Shown: positions 1-6,968 of the stretch, piece by piece
Layout: every line of letters begins with the position of its first letter
Numbering within the stretch: the stretch's first letter is position 1
IMG/VR virus record: IMGVR_UViG_3300042350_004706
Location: 1 to 25,268 of that record
Strand: one strand, 5' to 3'
Length of the DNA: 25,268 nt
Source: a virus
The notes under the pieces: generated by a model
Database searches by the model: none
Told to the model about the DNA's origin: nothing
What the model saw: the letters and a program-made list of their open reading frames with translations, nothing else
Made by a program: the position numbers and the translations under genes

Positions 1-495
1 CTGGCCTGGGGCCCGCGGCACCTGCGCGCAGAGGTCGGCGGGGTGGTCGGCCCCGACGGCGTGCGGGCGCAGGCGACGGTTGTGGAGTACCGGATGATCG
101 ATGGCCAGTTCCCGGACTATCGGCTGGTCTTGCTCCCCGAGTCCTCGATCCGCATCACCGCGACCGTCGACGGCGGGGCGCTGGCCTCGGCGCTGTCCCG
201 CGTCGGTCTGTGCGCCGACGACAAGACCAGCTCGATCCGGGTGGCGCTGAACGAGGGCCGGATCGGCCTCGCCGCGGTCAGCGTCAAGGCGGGCAGCGCG
301 CAAGAGGAGGTCGACGCCGAGGTCGACGGGGCGCCGCTGCAGACCGGCTTCAACGCGCGGTATCTCAGCGACGCCGTGAAGGCCGCGGGCGCGGGGCCGG
401 TGACCTTCCGTCTGGCCGGCGCGCTCGATCCGGTCGCGTGGTCCGGGGCGCGGGCTGGGGTCGGTGGTGTCGTCATGCCGATGCGGTTGGACTGA
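1..495 (+). CDS. dnaN: DNA polymerase III beta sliding clamp, C-terminal part
   Basis: The frame is open from base 1, so only the last 164 residues of this clamp are in the window and the true start lies upstream. The visible part carries typical DnaN signatures: MIDGQFPDYR in the linker before the third domain, FNARYLSDA in domain III, and the C-terminal MPMRL, which forms the edge of the pocket that binds polymerase and other clamp partners. The clamp encircles DNA and tethers the replicative polymerase. A phage copy suggests the phage recruits its own or the host polymerase this way; a phage polymerase may lie upstream. It is followed after 87 bp by the ribonucleotide reductase, which has its own promoter. 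The family call is firm. That it is a phage gene rather than a host gene is inferred from the context. Confidence 0.9.
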   Translation: MAWGPRHLRAEVGGVVGPDGVRAQATVVEYRMIDGQFPDYRLVLLPESSIRITATVDGGALASALSRVGLCADDKTSSIRVALNEGRIGLAAVSVKAGSAQEEVDAEVDGAPLQTGFNARYLSDAVKAAGAGPVTFRLAGALDPVAWSGARAGVGGVVMPMRLD

Positions 496-515
496 CTGGG
501 TGTCCGGGGTCTGTC

Positions 516-550
516 TTGACCGTTGACCGACCCCCGGCGTGTGGTACGCT
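516..550 (+). promoter_or_regulatory. Promoter of the ribonucleotide reductase gene
   Basis: Two overlapping -35-like hexamers TTGACC lie at 516-521 and 523-528. The second is 16 bp from a -10 element TACGCT (545-550). Transcription would start near 557, leaving a leader of about 26 nt that contains GGGAGG (571-576). The same hexamers recur in the minus-strand promoter at 7650-7678, which supports both. Confidence 0.65.
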
Positions 551-582
551 GGGGGTCTGCCTTTGCTTTGGGGAGGTGTGTG

Positions 583-2682
583 ATGGGTGTGGAGGGTGTG
601 ACCGGTGCCGTGTGGGCCGACGATAAGGGCGCGGCTGAGGACGTTGTCGCGGGGTGGCTCGCGGACCTGAACGACGACGACGCGCTGGTGGGTCTGTCGC
701 CGGGCGCGCGGCTGGCGTCGGAGATCGTGCGGCTGCGGACCTACGCGAAGATCCGGCCGGATGGGCAGCGCGAGACGTGGCGGCAGACTGTGACGCGCTG
801 GGGCAGCTACATGCTCCACCGCCTGCGGGCGCAGACCGGGGACGCGGGCGCGGCCGACGAACTGCGCCGGGCAGTCCGGGCGGTGTTTGCGCGGGAGGTG
901 ATGCCGTCGATGCGCGGGCTTTGGGCGGCGGGCGACGTGCTCGACCACAACGACATCGCGCTGTACAACTGCGCTTTCGCCCCGGCTGACTCGCTCGCGG
1001 TGTTCCATGAGTGCCTGTATGTCCTGATGCATGGCACGGGCTTCGGTTTCTCGGTGGAGCGCCGCTTCGTCGACCGCCTGCCGGTGCCGCTGGCGCCCGC
1101 GGACTTCGGCGCGCCGCCCGTGCATGTCGTCGAGGACAGCACGGAGGGGTGGGCTGAGGCTGTGCAGGTCGGTGTGGATGCGTGGTTCGCCGGGCGCGAT
1201 GTGTCGTTTGACACGTCCGGGGTCCGGCCGGCCGGCGCGCCGCTGCGGACCAAGGGCGGCGAAGCGTCCGGCCCTGAGCCGCTTCTGCGCTACCTTGACG
1301 GCCTGCGCACGGCGCTCCAGATCGCGGGGGCCGCGGGTCGGCGCCTGCGGCCGGTGGAGGTCCATGACCTGCTCTGCCTCGCGGCCCGCGCTGTGCAGGT
1401 CGGCGGGGTCCGGCGGTCGGCGATGATCTCGTTCAGCGATGTGGACGATGCGCGGGGCGACAATGCCATGCGCTGGGCGAAGCACTACCCGGCGGCGATG
1501 GGTCTGGGCGTGGCCATCCCCGCCGAGCGCGGGCAGGCGAACAACTCTTGGGTCTGGCCCGATGGGTTGACCCGGGAGGACTTCGATTACGAGTGGCAGG
1601 TCTTGCAGACGTCCAAGGCGGGCGAGCGGGGCATCTTCTCGCCGGCGCGCATGGCCTACCGGGGCGTTGAGTTGCGCGCGAACCCGTGCGTTGAGATTGG
1701 GTTGGCGTGGCAGGATGCCGCGGCGCCCGATGACGGTAGCGGCGGCGGCCAGTTCTGCAATCTGTCCAACGTCATCCTGCGGCCGTGGGATGACCTTGAC
1801 AGCGCGCGGCGAAAGGTGGCCTTGGCCGCGTTCATCGGCACGCTGCAGGCTTCGTGCACGCGTTTCCGTGGTCTGCGCGCGGGCTGGGGCGAGGTGACCC
1901 GGCGGGACGCGCTGCTGGGCGTGGGTCTGTCCGGGCAGGCGGACTGCCCGCAAGTGGTCTCTTCGGTGGCGAAGCTGCAGGATCTGAACCGCTTGGCCGT
2001 CGACGCGAATGCGTGGTGGGCCGGCATCCTCGGGATCAACGTCGCGGCCGGGGTGACCTGCGGCAAGCCGGACGGCAACAGCAGCGTGTTCCTGGGCTGC
2101 TCTTCGGGCATCCACGCGCACCACGCCCGGCGCTACCTGCGGCGCATCACCGTCAGCGCGAAGTCGCCGATCTGCGCGGTCCTGCGGGCAGCGGGCGTGC
2201 CGTGCATCCCGGAATGGGAGGGCGATGCGCTGGCCCTGGCGGCGGGCACCAAGTCGCCCGAGGACGTCGGCGGGTGGCTCTTCGAGCTGCCGATGGAGGT
2301 CGGCGCGTCCGCGCTGGTGCGCGCCGGGGAGACCGCGCTGGGGTTGCTTGACCGGTTGGACGTGATCAACACGGGGTGGTTGGCTGAGAAGGGCCACAAC
2401 CAATCCGTGACCGTCAGCGTCCGGGCGCACGAATGGGACGGCGTGCGGGAGCGGGTGTGGGAGCGCGGGTCCGCCGGGCGCCTGGGCGGGGTGTCGTTCC
2501 TGCCGGACGATGGCGCGGTGTACTACGGCACGCCGCTCACCGACCTGACCGAAGCGGAGTACGCCGCGCGCGTCGCCGCCCTGCCGGCCGTCGATTGGTC
2601 GACGCTGGCGCTGTACGAGAACGGCGTGTCTGAGGCCGCGCAGACCTTCGCCTGCACGTCCGGGGCGTGCAGCATCGTGTAG
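583..2682 (+). CDS. nrdJ: Class II (adenosylcobalamin-dependent) ribonucleotide reductase
   Basis: This 699-residue protein reduces ribonucleotides to deoxyribonucleotides using a cobalamin-generated thiyl radical; a single chain suffices, with no NrdB subunit. Motifs appear in the order seen in the Lactobacillus leichmannii-type monomeric enzyme. They are NCAFAPADS (first redox Cys, C130), HGTGFGFSVE, GGVRRSAMISFSD, NPCVEI (radical Cys C369 and catalytic Glu E371), FCNLSNV (second redox Cys, C392), and CGKPDGNSSV through SSGIHAHHARRYLRR. The C-terminus FACTSGACSIV carries the CX4C relay pair (C691, C696). I chose ATG 583 over the upstream in-frame ATG at 523 because 523 lies inside the promoter, while GGGAGG sits 6 nt before 583. 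Oddities are Val instead of Gly after the radical Cys and a glycine/alanine-rich loop between C369 and C392. It probably supplies dNTPs for phage replication. Confidence 0.93.
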   Translation: MGVEGVTGAVWADDKGAAEDVVAGWLADLNDDDALVGLSPGARLASEIVRLRTYAKIRPDGQRETWRQTVTRWGSYMLHRLRAQTGDAGAADELRRAVRAVFAREVMPSMRGLWAAGDVLDHNDIALYNCAFAPADSLAVFHECLYVLMHGTGFGFSVERRFVDRLPVPLAPADFGAPPVHVVEDSTEGWAEAVQVGVDAWFAGRDVSFDTSGVRPAGAPLRTKGGEASGPEPLLRYLDGLRTALQIAGAAGRRLRPVEVHDLLCLAARAVQVGGVRRSAMISFSDVDDARGDNAMRWAKHYPAAMGLGVAIPAERGQANNSWVWPDGLTREDFDYEWQVLQTSKAGERGIFSPARMAYRGVELRANPCVEIGLAWQDAAAPDDGSGGGQFCNLSNVILRPWDDLDSARRKVALAAFIGTLQASCTRFRGLRAGWGEVTRRDALLGVGLSGQADCPQVVSSVAKLQDLNRLAVDANAWWAGILGINVAAGVTCGKPDGNSSVFLGCSSGIHAHHARRYLRRITVSAKSPICAVLRAAGVPCIPEWEGDALALAAGTKSPEDVGGWLFELPMEVGASALVRAGETALGLLDRLDVINTGWLAEKGHNQSVTVSVRAHEWDGVRERVWERGSAGRLGGVSFLPDDGAVYYGTPLTDLTEAEYAARVAALPAVDWSTLALYENGVSEAAQTFACTSGACSIV

Positions 2683-2722
2683 ACTACCGCCAGCGCACCC
2701 GCCAAGCGTGGGAGGCGTCACG

Positions 2723-2759
2723 GGGCCGTCGGGGGTGACCTCGGCGGCCCTTGCTTGCG
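2723..2759 (+). terminator. Hairpin after the reductase gene, first of three related copies
   Basis: Arms GGGCCGTCG (2723-2731) and CGGCGGCCC (2742-2750) pair over 9 bp with one G-U wobble and a 10-nt loop. The tail is TTGCTTGCG. It lies 41 nt past the reductase stop, so a terminator role is likely although the U-tract is weak. Confidence 0.45.
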
Positions 2760-2783
2760 CGCGGGGCGGTGGTGGGGTATGGT
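2755..2783 (+). promoter_or_regulatory. Possible promoter for a short non-coding transcript
   Basis: TTGCGC (2755-2760) is followed after 17 bp by TATGGT (2778-2783). Transcription would begin near 2790 and reach the hairpin at 2844-2880 without crossing a gene. The -35 is poor (TTGCGC), so this is tentative. Confidence 0.25.
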
Positions 2784-2843
2784 TGGGGCGCTGCAGGGTG
2801 CTTACGGCGCGCGGGCCTTGGGCCCTCCGGCTGCAAACACCTC

Positions 2844-2880
2844 GGGCCGCTCGGGTCACACCGGGCGGCCCTTTGCGTTT
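2844..2880 (+). terminator. Second related terminator-like hairpin
   Basis: Arms GGGCCGCTCGG (2844-2854) and CCGGGCGGCCC (2861-2871) pair over 11 bp with a single G-U wobble and a 6-nt loop. The tail TTTGCGTTT makes this the most terminator-like of the three plus-strand hairpins. Confidence 0.6.
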
Positions 2881-2941
2881 GGGGCGCGGTGTGGTAGGCG
2901 GGCAGGCGCACGGGCCGGGAGGGGCCTCGGCCGGGCGCGGT

Positions 2942-2976
2942 GGCCGTCCGGGTAGTCCGGGCGGCCGCTTGCGTTG
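2942..2976 (+). terminator. Third related terminator-like hairpin
   Basis: Arms GGCCGTCCGG (2942-2951) and CCGGGCGGCC (2957-2966) form a 10-bp stem with one G-U wobble and a 5-nt loop. The tail is GCTTGCGTTG. The right arm and tail closely repeat those of the hairpin at 2844-2880, about 96 bp away. Confidence 0.45.
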
Positions 2977-2992
2977 GGGCCGGGCAGCACGA

Positions 2993-3022
2993 AGCCCCGG
3001 CGCCGGGTGGGGCGTCGGGGCT
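2993..3022 (-). terminator. Terminator hairpin of the helicase-methyltransferase operon
   Basis: Read on the minus strand this 12-bp stem starts 26 nt after the methyltransferase stop. Arms lie at 3011-3022 and 2993-3004, with a 6-nt loop and one G-U wobble. It is followed by TTCGTGCT. Its position and orientation fit an intrinsic terminator for the minus-strand operon. Confidence 0.6.
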
Positions 3023-3048
3023 CGGGGTGGATGGGTGCGGGTGGTGGG

Positions 3049-3987
3049 CTATCGCGGGGTGAAGAGCGACGGCTGGCGCTTGGTGCCCTCCTGTGCGCGC
3101 AGGTTCTCGGCGGCGCGGTTGAAGTAGGACTCTTTGAGCTCGATGCCCACGAAGCGCCGGTCATTGCGCAGGCAGCCCACGCCCTCGGAGCCGACGCCGG
3201 CGAAGGGGGACAGGCAGACTTCACCCGGGTTACTGTAGAGCACGCAGAGGCGGTGGATCACGTCAAGCGACAGCGGGCACATGTGCTTTTCGTCGGCGTC
3301 CTCGCGGGCGGCGGCGACGTTCAGGGTGTTGGTGTGCTGGACGTCCATCCAGACCGGGCTAGCCCACTTCTGCCACTGATCCAGCGGGAAGGTCTCGGAC
3401 GTGTGCGGCACGGGCTTGACGAAGTCCTCTTCGCCCTCGGCGGCCCACTTGCGGAAGATCAGCACGTACTCAGGCATCCCGGCGCCGCTGAAGCTGCTGT
3501 CCTTGCGGAGTTGGCTGTAGAGCAGGCGCATGTTGTTGGTCTTGCGTTGCTCGATGACGGGATCGGTCCAGAGCACGTACTCACAGGCGTACTGCCAGCC
3601 TTCCTCTTCGTGCACCCGGATCAGGTCGCCCCGGAAGTCGTGCCAACCGGCGCGGCCGTGGCTGCCCTTGTAGCGGATGATCTGCTTGCAGTGCACCGCG
3701 CAGATCCGGCCGGGGCGGGTCAGGCGGTAGAGCTCGCGGGCGACGAAGCGATAGCCCTCGATGAAGTGGTCTTCGCTGTCGACGTTGCCCAAGTCGCGGG
3801 CGCTGTCGCTGTAGGTGTAGACGTTGGCGAAGGGCGGCGAGAACAGCGCGAGGTCGACGCTGTGCGCGGGAAGCTGGCGCAGGACTTCGACGCAATCGCC
3901 GTTGTAGAGGGTGAAGTCTTCGCCGTGGGCAGACCCGAGGCAGGCGATGGGCGCGGGGTTGGTGCGGTCGGTGGGTTCGGTGGTCAT
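3049..3987 (-). CDS. DNA methyltransferase, beta-class N4-cytosine/N6-adenine type
   Basis: This 312-residue S-adenosylmethionine-dependent DNA methylase has its catalytic motif IV as SPPF (residues 50-53), after an N-terminal LYNGDCVEVL segment. The SAM-binding motif I SPFAGVGSEG comes late (around residue 260), followed by FVGIELKESYFNRA. Motif IV before motif I is the beta-class order. SPPF/SPPY is more usual in N4-cytosine enzymes, but the target base cannot be read from sequence. I chose ATG 3987 because GGAG lies 6 nt upstream. An in-frame ATG at 4017 overlaps the helicase stop but has no such site. It is the second gene behind the SNF2-type helicase and ends at a terminator. Likely roles are protecting phage DNA from host restriction or marking it; no partner endonuclease is visible. 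Confidence 0.85.
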   Translation of the reverse strand: MTTEPTDRTNPAPIACLGSAHGEDFTLYNGDCVEVLRQLPAHSVDLALFSPPFANVYTYSDSARDLGNVDSEDHFIEGYRFVARELYRLTRPGRICAVHCKQIIRYKGSHGRAGWHDFRGDLIRVHEEEGWQYACEYVLWTDPVIEQRKTNNMRLLYSQLRKDSSFSGAGMPEYVLIFRKWAAEGEEDFVKPVPHTSETFPLDQWQKWASPVWMDVQHTNTLNVAAAREDADEKHMCPLSLDVIHRLCVLYSNPGEVCLSPFAGVGSEGVGCLRNDRRFVGIELKESYFNRAAENLRAQEGTKRQPSLFTPR

Positions 3988-4003
3988 GGTCGGCTCCGTT
4001 GGG

Positions 4004-5398
4004 TCAGCGGGTGACAAGCCACGCGGGGACGCGGGCCTGATGGGTGGGGTGGTACGGGTCGCGGTCGTAGGACCGGGCCACGGCGCGGCGGGATGCCGCG
4101 AACATCTCGATTTTCATCGCTTCGTGGTCGTCGGCCTTGCGCTCGATGACAGCCCAGATCGGCGTCTCCGTCTCGGCAGCAATGACGTGGACGTCGACCG
4201 GGCGGGCCTGCCCGAAGCGCCAGCAACGGCGGACGGCTTGATAGAACTGCTCGTAGCTGTACGACAGGCCGATAAAGCCGACGCGGGCGCAGTGTTGCCA
4301 GTTGAGGCCCATGCCGGCGATGCCGGGCTTGGTGATCAGCACGCCGCCGCGGTCGGTGAAGCCCAGCAAGCGGTCGGCCTTGGCCTCCGGGGTGTCATTG
4401 CCCCGGACGTCGACGGCTTCGGGCAGAACAGCGCGCAGCGCGTCGGCTTCGTAGTTGGTCTCGCACCACAAGATCCACGGCTCATGCGGCTCAGCGCGCA
4501 CCAACGCGGCGAGGGCAGCGGCGCGGTCCTCGGTGGTCTGGCGCTTCTCGCGGTGAAGGCCGGTCGCGGACAAGTCAGCCTGCCGGAAGAGCATCCCGTC
4601 GGCGCGGCCGGTGGTCGTGTCGACCTTGACCGTGTGGCGGTGGAGGTTGAGGTCGGGCAGCGCGTACCCGGCGTCCTCGAACGGGCCCATGTCCGACGGC
4701 CGGCCGATGCAGCGGGCCCAGGACGTCACCCAATCCCAGAAGGGCCGGACGGCGTGGCCTTTGAGTTTGTACTTGCCCGCTTCGCTTTGGTCGCTGATAA
4801 ACCAGCGGGCCAGCATCCGGTGTGAGTCCATCACGCCAAGGAACTCGGAATGGTTGCCGAGCTCGGTGTGGTCGTTCGGTGCGGGGGTCGCGGTGCAGGC
4901 CAGCTTGTAAGCGGTCGCGGCAAAGGACCGGATCAGGGCGCGCTTGATCGCCCCGGTGTAGTTCTTCAAGATCGACGACTCGTCAAGGACAACGCCTGCG
5001 AAGACGTCGGCGTCCAGCTTGTCGAGGCGGTCGTAGTTGCAAACCGCGATCAGTCCGGGGCGCACTTCGGATGCGTCCCTGACCTGGGCGACGTCGGCGA
5101 TGCCGAACTTCACCGCCTCGCGGACCGTCTGCGCGGCGACCGCAAGCGGCGTCAGGATCAGCACCGGGCGGCCGGTGTGGGCGCGCACTGCGGCAGCCCA
5201 GTGAAGTTGCATGCCGGTCTTGCCGAGGCCGGTGTCGGCGAAGATCGCCGCGCGGCCCTGGCGGACGGCCCAACGGACGATCTCACGTTGAAAGGGGAAG
5301 AGCGCGCAGTCATCGGGCGGCGCCCACGCAAAGCCCGCGGGGTGGGCTTCGGTGCGCTTGGCCTCCAGAAAGGCGCGGTAGAGGTCGGTGTCGTTCAT
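4004..5398 (-). CDS. SNF2-type DEAD-box helicase/ATPase
   Basis: This 464-residue superfamily 2 ATPase has all core motifs. They are FPFQREIVRWAV (Q-motif-like, about 35-46), Walker A ADTGLGKT (54-61), DESS (139-142), TATPAPND (169-176), motif V GMGLNWQ (362-368) and motif VI QAVRRCWRFGQ (387-397). The RFGQ form of motif VI and the compact two-RecA layout match phage SNF2-like helicases, which translocate on duplex DNA. No nuclease or extra DNA-binding domain is apparent. The start follows GGAGGACC directly, a short SD spacing. A good promoter lies just upstream (5438-5466). It forms a two-gene operon with the methyltransferase, so it could act in replication, recombination or with DNA modification. 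Confidence 0.9.
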   Translation of the reverse strand: MNDTDLYRAFLEAKRTEAHPAGFAWAPPDDCALFPFQREIVRWAVRQGRAAIFADTGLGKTGMQLHWAAAVRAHTGRPVLILTPLAVAAQTVREAVKFGIADVAQVRDASEVRPGLIAVCNYDRLDKLDADVFAGVVLDESSILKNYTGAIKRALIRSFAATAYKLACTATPAPNDHTELGNHSEFLGVMDSHRMLARWFISDQSEAGKYKLKGHAVRPFWDWVTSWARCIGRPSDMGPFEDAGYALPDLNLHRHTVKVDTTTGRADGMLFRQADLSATGLHREKRQTTEDRAAALAALVRAEPHEPWILWCETNYEADALRAVLPEAVDVRGNDTPEAKADRLLGFTDRGGVLITKPGIAGMGLNWQHCARVGFIGLSYSYEQFYQAVRRCWRFGQARPVDVHVIAAETETPIWAVIERKADDHEAMKIEMFAASRRAVARSYDRDPYHPTHQARVPAWLVTR

Positions 5399-5437
5399 GG
5401 TCCTCCGTGGCGGCCCGTGGACCGGCGCCGCACACAG

Positions 5438-5466
5438 AGCCTATCGCCCTGGTCTCTGGCAGTCAA
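5438..5466 (-). promoter_or_regulatory. Promoter of the SNF2 helicase-methyltransferase operon
   Basis: On the minus strand TTGACT (5466-5461) is followed after 17 bp by TAGGCT (5443-5438). This predicts a start near 5431 and a leader of about 33 nt with GGAGGA before ATG 5398. CTATC (5441-5445) and GATAG (5476-5480) flank the promoter and resemble half-sites of the operator at 7725-7744. That link is weak. Confidence 0.6.
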
Positions 5467-5492
5467 TAGGCGCGCGATAGTTATTCAGACGA

Positions 5493-6080
5493 TCACCGAC
5501 TGCCCTTCGCGCGCCAAGGTGGAAGCAGGCTGATCCGCGACGTGGTGCCCTGGCGCTCGCCTTCCTCCCACACACAGAGGACCGACCCGCAGGTGTCCCC
5601 CGACGTCAGCGCGGCGCCGCCGGGGCCGCCCCAGCGCGGCCGGATGGGACTCACCACGAAGTGGTGCGGCGGGTCGTCGCCAGCGATCAGCTGCCCGATC
5701 GTCGTCTCCCGCAGCAGCAGGGCCGCAACCGACGCGCCGGCCCGATCCTGCAGGGAGCGCAGATCGCGCACCGTGTCGTAGATGCCCTGGTAATGCGGGT
5801 TCGTGACAATCCACGTCCGCCACGGCAGGCCGGCCGGCGGGCGCCACGTCGACACCGGCACGCGGTCGCAGGGGTAGCCGGGCGCGGCGTCCGGGTCGAT
5901 GTCGCACCCGAGCACCTTCACACCGGGGGCCGCCCGCTGCGCCGCGCGCCCGAAGGCGCCGCCGCCGCTGCAGGGCTCAAGGACCACGTCGGGCGCGTCG
6001 AAGCAGTCGATCAGCCAGCGCACACACGCGAGGGCCAGCCGGTCGTCGGTGTAGTAGCGGTCAAGGGGGTCGCGGCTCAT
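5493..6080 (-). CDS. Small SAM-dependent DNA methyltransferase-like protein
   Basis: This 195-residue protein begins DPLDRYYTDD, like the PxYTPD-type start of many adenine methylases. It has a SAM-binding motif I EPCSGGGAFGRAA (about 35-47), an acidic strand end GCDIDPD, and a catalytic loop-like TNPHYQG (around 94). The usual NPPY is NPHY here, so activity on DNA is not assured. The rest is short for the family, with no clear target-recognition domain. It is the last gene of the ssb operon and its ATG overlaps the stop of the 95-residue gene (ATGA). It could be a real small DNA methylase or a related phage protein with an altered active site. Confidence 0.65.
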   Translation of the reverse strand: MSRDPLDRYYTDDRLALACVRWLIDCFDAPDVVLEPCSGGGAFGRAAQRAAPGVKVLGCDIDPDAAPGYPCDRVPVSTWRPPAGLPWRTWIVTNPHYQGIYDTVRDLRSLQDRAGASVAALLLRETTIGQLIAGDDPPHHFVVSPIRPRWGGPGGAALTSGDTCGSVLCVWEEGERQGTTSRISLLPPWRAKGSR

Positions 6081-6364
6081 GGCGTCGGCTCCGGATCAAC
6101 GTCCCTGCCCGCATCGGCCACCGGGAACAGCCGCAACCATCGCCCCGCGGCATCCTCGGCGGCGCCGACGGCGGTGGCGCCCGCGGCGTGGGCGTAGTGC
6201 CTGCAGCACGTCAGCTCCGCCTCCGCGTCGATTGGCGGGTGCGTCTCTGGCGGGGTCACCGACAGGCGCGGGGCGCGGCCGCAGGTCGGGCAGTGCAGGC
6301 CCGCGGTCGGGTTGATGGGGTCGGGGGCGTCATAGGCGTGGTCGCGGATGAGGTGGATGGTCAT
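6077..6364 (-). CDS. Hypothetical protein with CPTCG motif
   Basis: This 95-residue protein belongs to no family I recognise. A CPTCG motif lies around residues 25-29 and a CCRHYAHAAG segment around 53-62. Together these could bind one zinc ion (C-X2-C with a C-C/H pair). Its ATG overlaps the stop of the upstream 123-residue gene as ATGA, with AAGGAG 5 nt before the start, and its own stop overlaps the methyltransferase start in the same way. Tight coupling and the good ribosome site support it as a real gene. Its function is unknown. Confidence 0.6.
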   Translation of the reverse strand: MTIHLIRDHAYDAPDPINPTAGLHCPTCGRAPRLSVTPPETHPPIDAEAELTCCRHYAHAAGATAVGAAEDAAGRWLRLFPVADAGRDVDPEPTP

Positions 6365-6732
6365 GCGGGCTCCTTCATGTCAGCGGCGTAGGCGAGCACG
6401 CCGATCTCGGGCGGGACGGGGTGCTCGACAAGCGGCAGGCGGGCGAGGGCGGCCGCATGGCTGTACGAACCGAAGTCGTGCAGCCATGCCACGGCGCGGG
6501 CGCGCTCAAGGCGCTGGCCGTCCATGTGCGCGTGCCGGTGGGCTTCGCGGTAGCGGTCACAGTCCTTGCCCACGATGCCGCAATGCGTGCGCAGCATCCG
6601 GGCGAACTCGGCGATGGATGCCACGTCGTCGGGGCCGATGCCGGCCGCGGCGACCGCATCCTCAGCGCGGATGCCGCGGTCGCGGGCGGAGAGGAAGGCG
6701 GCGAAGCGGTCGGAGAGTTGGGGCGTGGTCAT
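6361..6732 (-). CDS. Hypothetical protein
   Basis: This 123-residue protein is of unknown function. It looks mostly helical. The N-terminal half (DRFAAFLSARDRGIRAEDAV followed by GIGPDDVASI) resembles a small helical bundle. The middle is histidine-rich (REAHRHAHMDG), and then comes WLHDFGSYSHAAALARLP. There is no membrane segment or catalytic signature. GGAG lies 5 nt before ATG 6732. Both ends overlap neighbours by ATGA, so it is translated as part of the ssb operon. Confidence 0.6.
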   Translation of the reverse strand: MTTPQLSDRFAAFLSARDRGIRAEDAVAAAGIGPDDVASIAEFARMLRTHCGIVGKDCDRYREAHRHAHMDGQRLERARAVAWLHDFGSYSHAAALARLPLVEHPVPPEIGVLAYAADMKEPA

Positions 6733-6953
6733 GCGGGCTCCGGTGCGGTGAAGCGCAGGGCGCCGCCCACGAAGTCGGCGCGGACGTGCGCAGGGTTGGC
6801 GCCCTCGGCGATGAGGCGGCGGGCTGCGGCAGCGACGACGCCGCGCTCGACGCGGAGGTGAAGGCCGGTACGGCGCGCGGCAGTGTGGATGGCGGCGATG
6901 ACCGCCTCGGCCATGTCGAGGGCGTCGGTGTGGTCGGCGGTGAGGGCGGGCAT
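6729..6953 (-). CDS. Hypothetical small protein
   Basis: This 74-residue protein is of unknown function, predicted largely helical (DALDMAEAVIAAIHTAARRTG and VVAAAARRLIAEGANP). It starts at ATG 6953 with GGAG 5 nt upstream, 15 nt after the ssb stop, and its stop overlaps the next start (ATGA). Size, spacing and ribosome site support a real gene. Nothing in it indicates a role beyond its position beside ssb. Confidence 0.55.
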   Translation of the reverse strand: MPALTADHTDALDMAEAVIAAIHTAARRTGLHLRVERGVVAAAARRLIAEGANPAHVRADFVGGALRFTAPEPA

Positions 6954-6968
6954 CGTCGCTCCGGTGGC

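Larger units (their letters stand above)
2683..3048. other. Gene-free convergent intergenic region with tandem hairpins
   Basis: No convincing coding frame is present between the reductase stop and the end of the converging methyltransferase gene. The stretch holds three related plus-strand hairpins with GGCC-rich arms and TTGCG-type tails, one strong hairpin oriented for the minus strand, and a promoter-like pair at 2755-2783. Each is listed separately. Open frames here are arginine/glycine-rich, as expected of random high-GC sequence. Confidence 0.6.

Noticed and set aside
2790-2875. Possible tRNA
   Set aside because: The CTCGGGTCACACCGGGC segment looks slightly like a T-arm, but no acceptor stem, anticodon arm or T-loop consensus can be drawn.
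2974-4014. 346-codon plus-strand open frame
   Set aside because: Antisense to the methyltransferase, runs through the terminator hairpin, and has no motifs.
5469-5515. 8-bp inverted repeat GGCGCGCG/CGCGCGCC as a terminator of the ssb operon
   Set aside because: The 31-nt loop, absence of a U-run, and overlap with the gene end make this weak in such GC-rich sequence.
6359-6742. Repeated GGAGCCCGCATGAC before two small genes, suggesting gene duplication
   Set aside because: The encoded proteins are not similar. The repeat is just the ribosome site plus a start overlapping the upstream stop.
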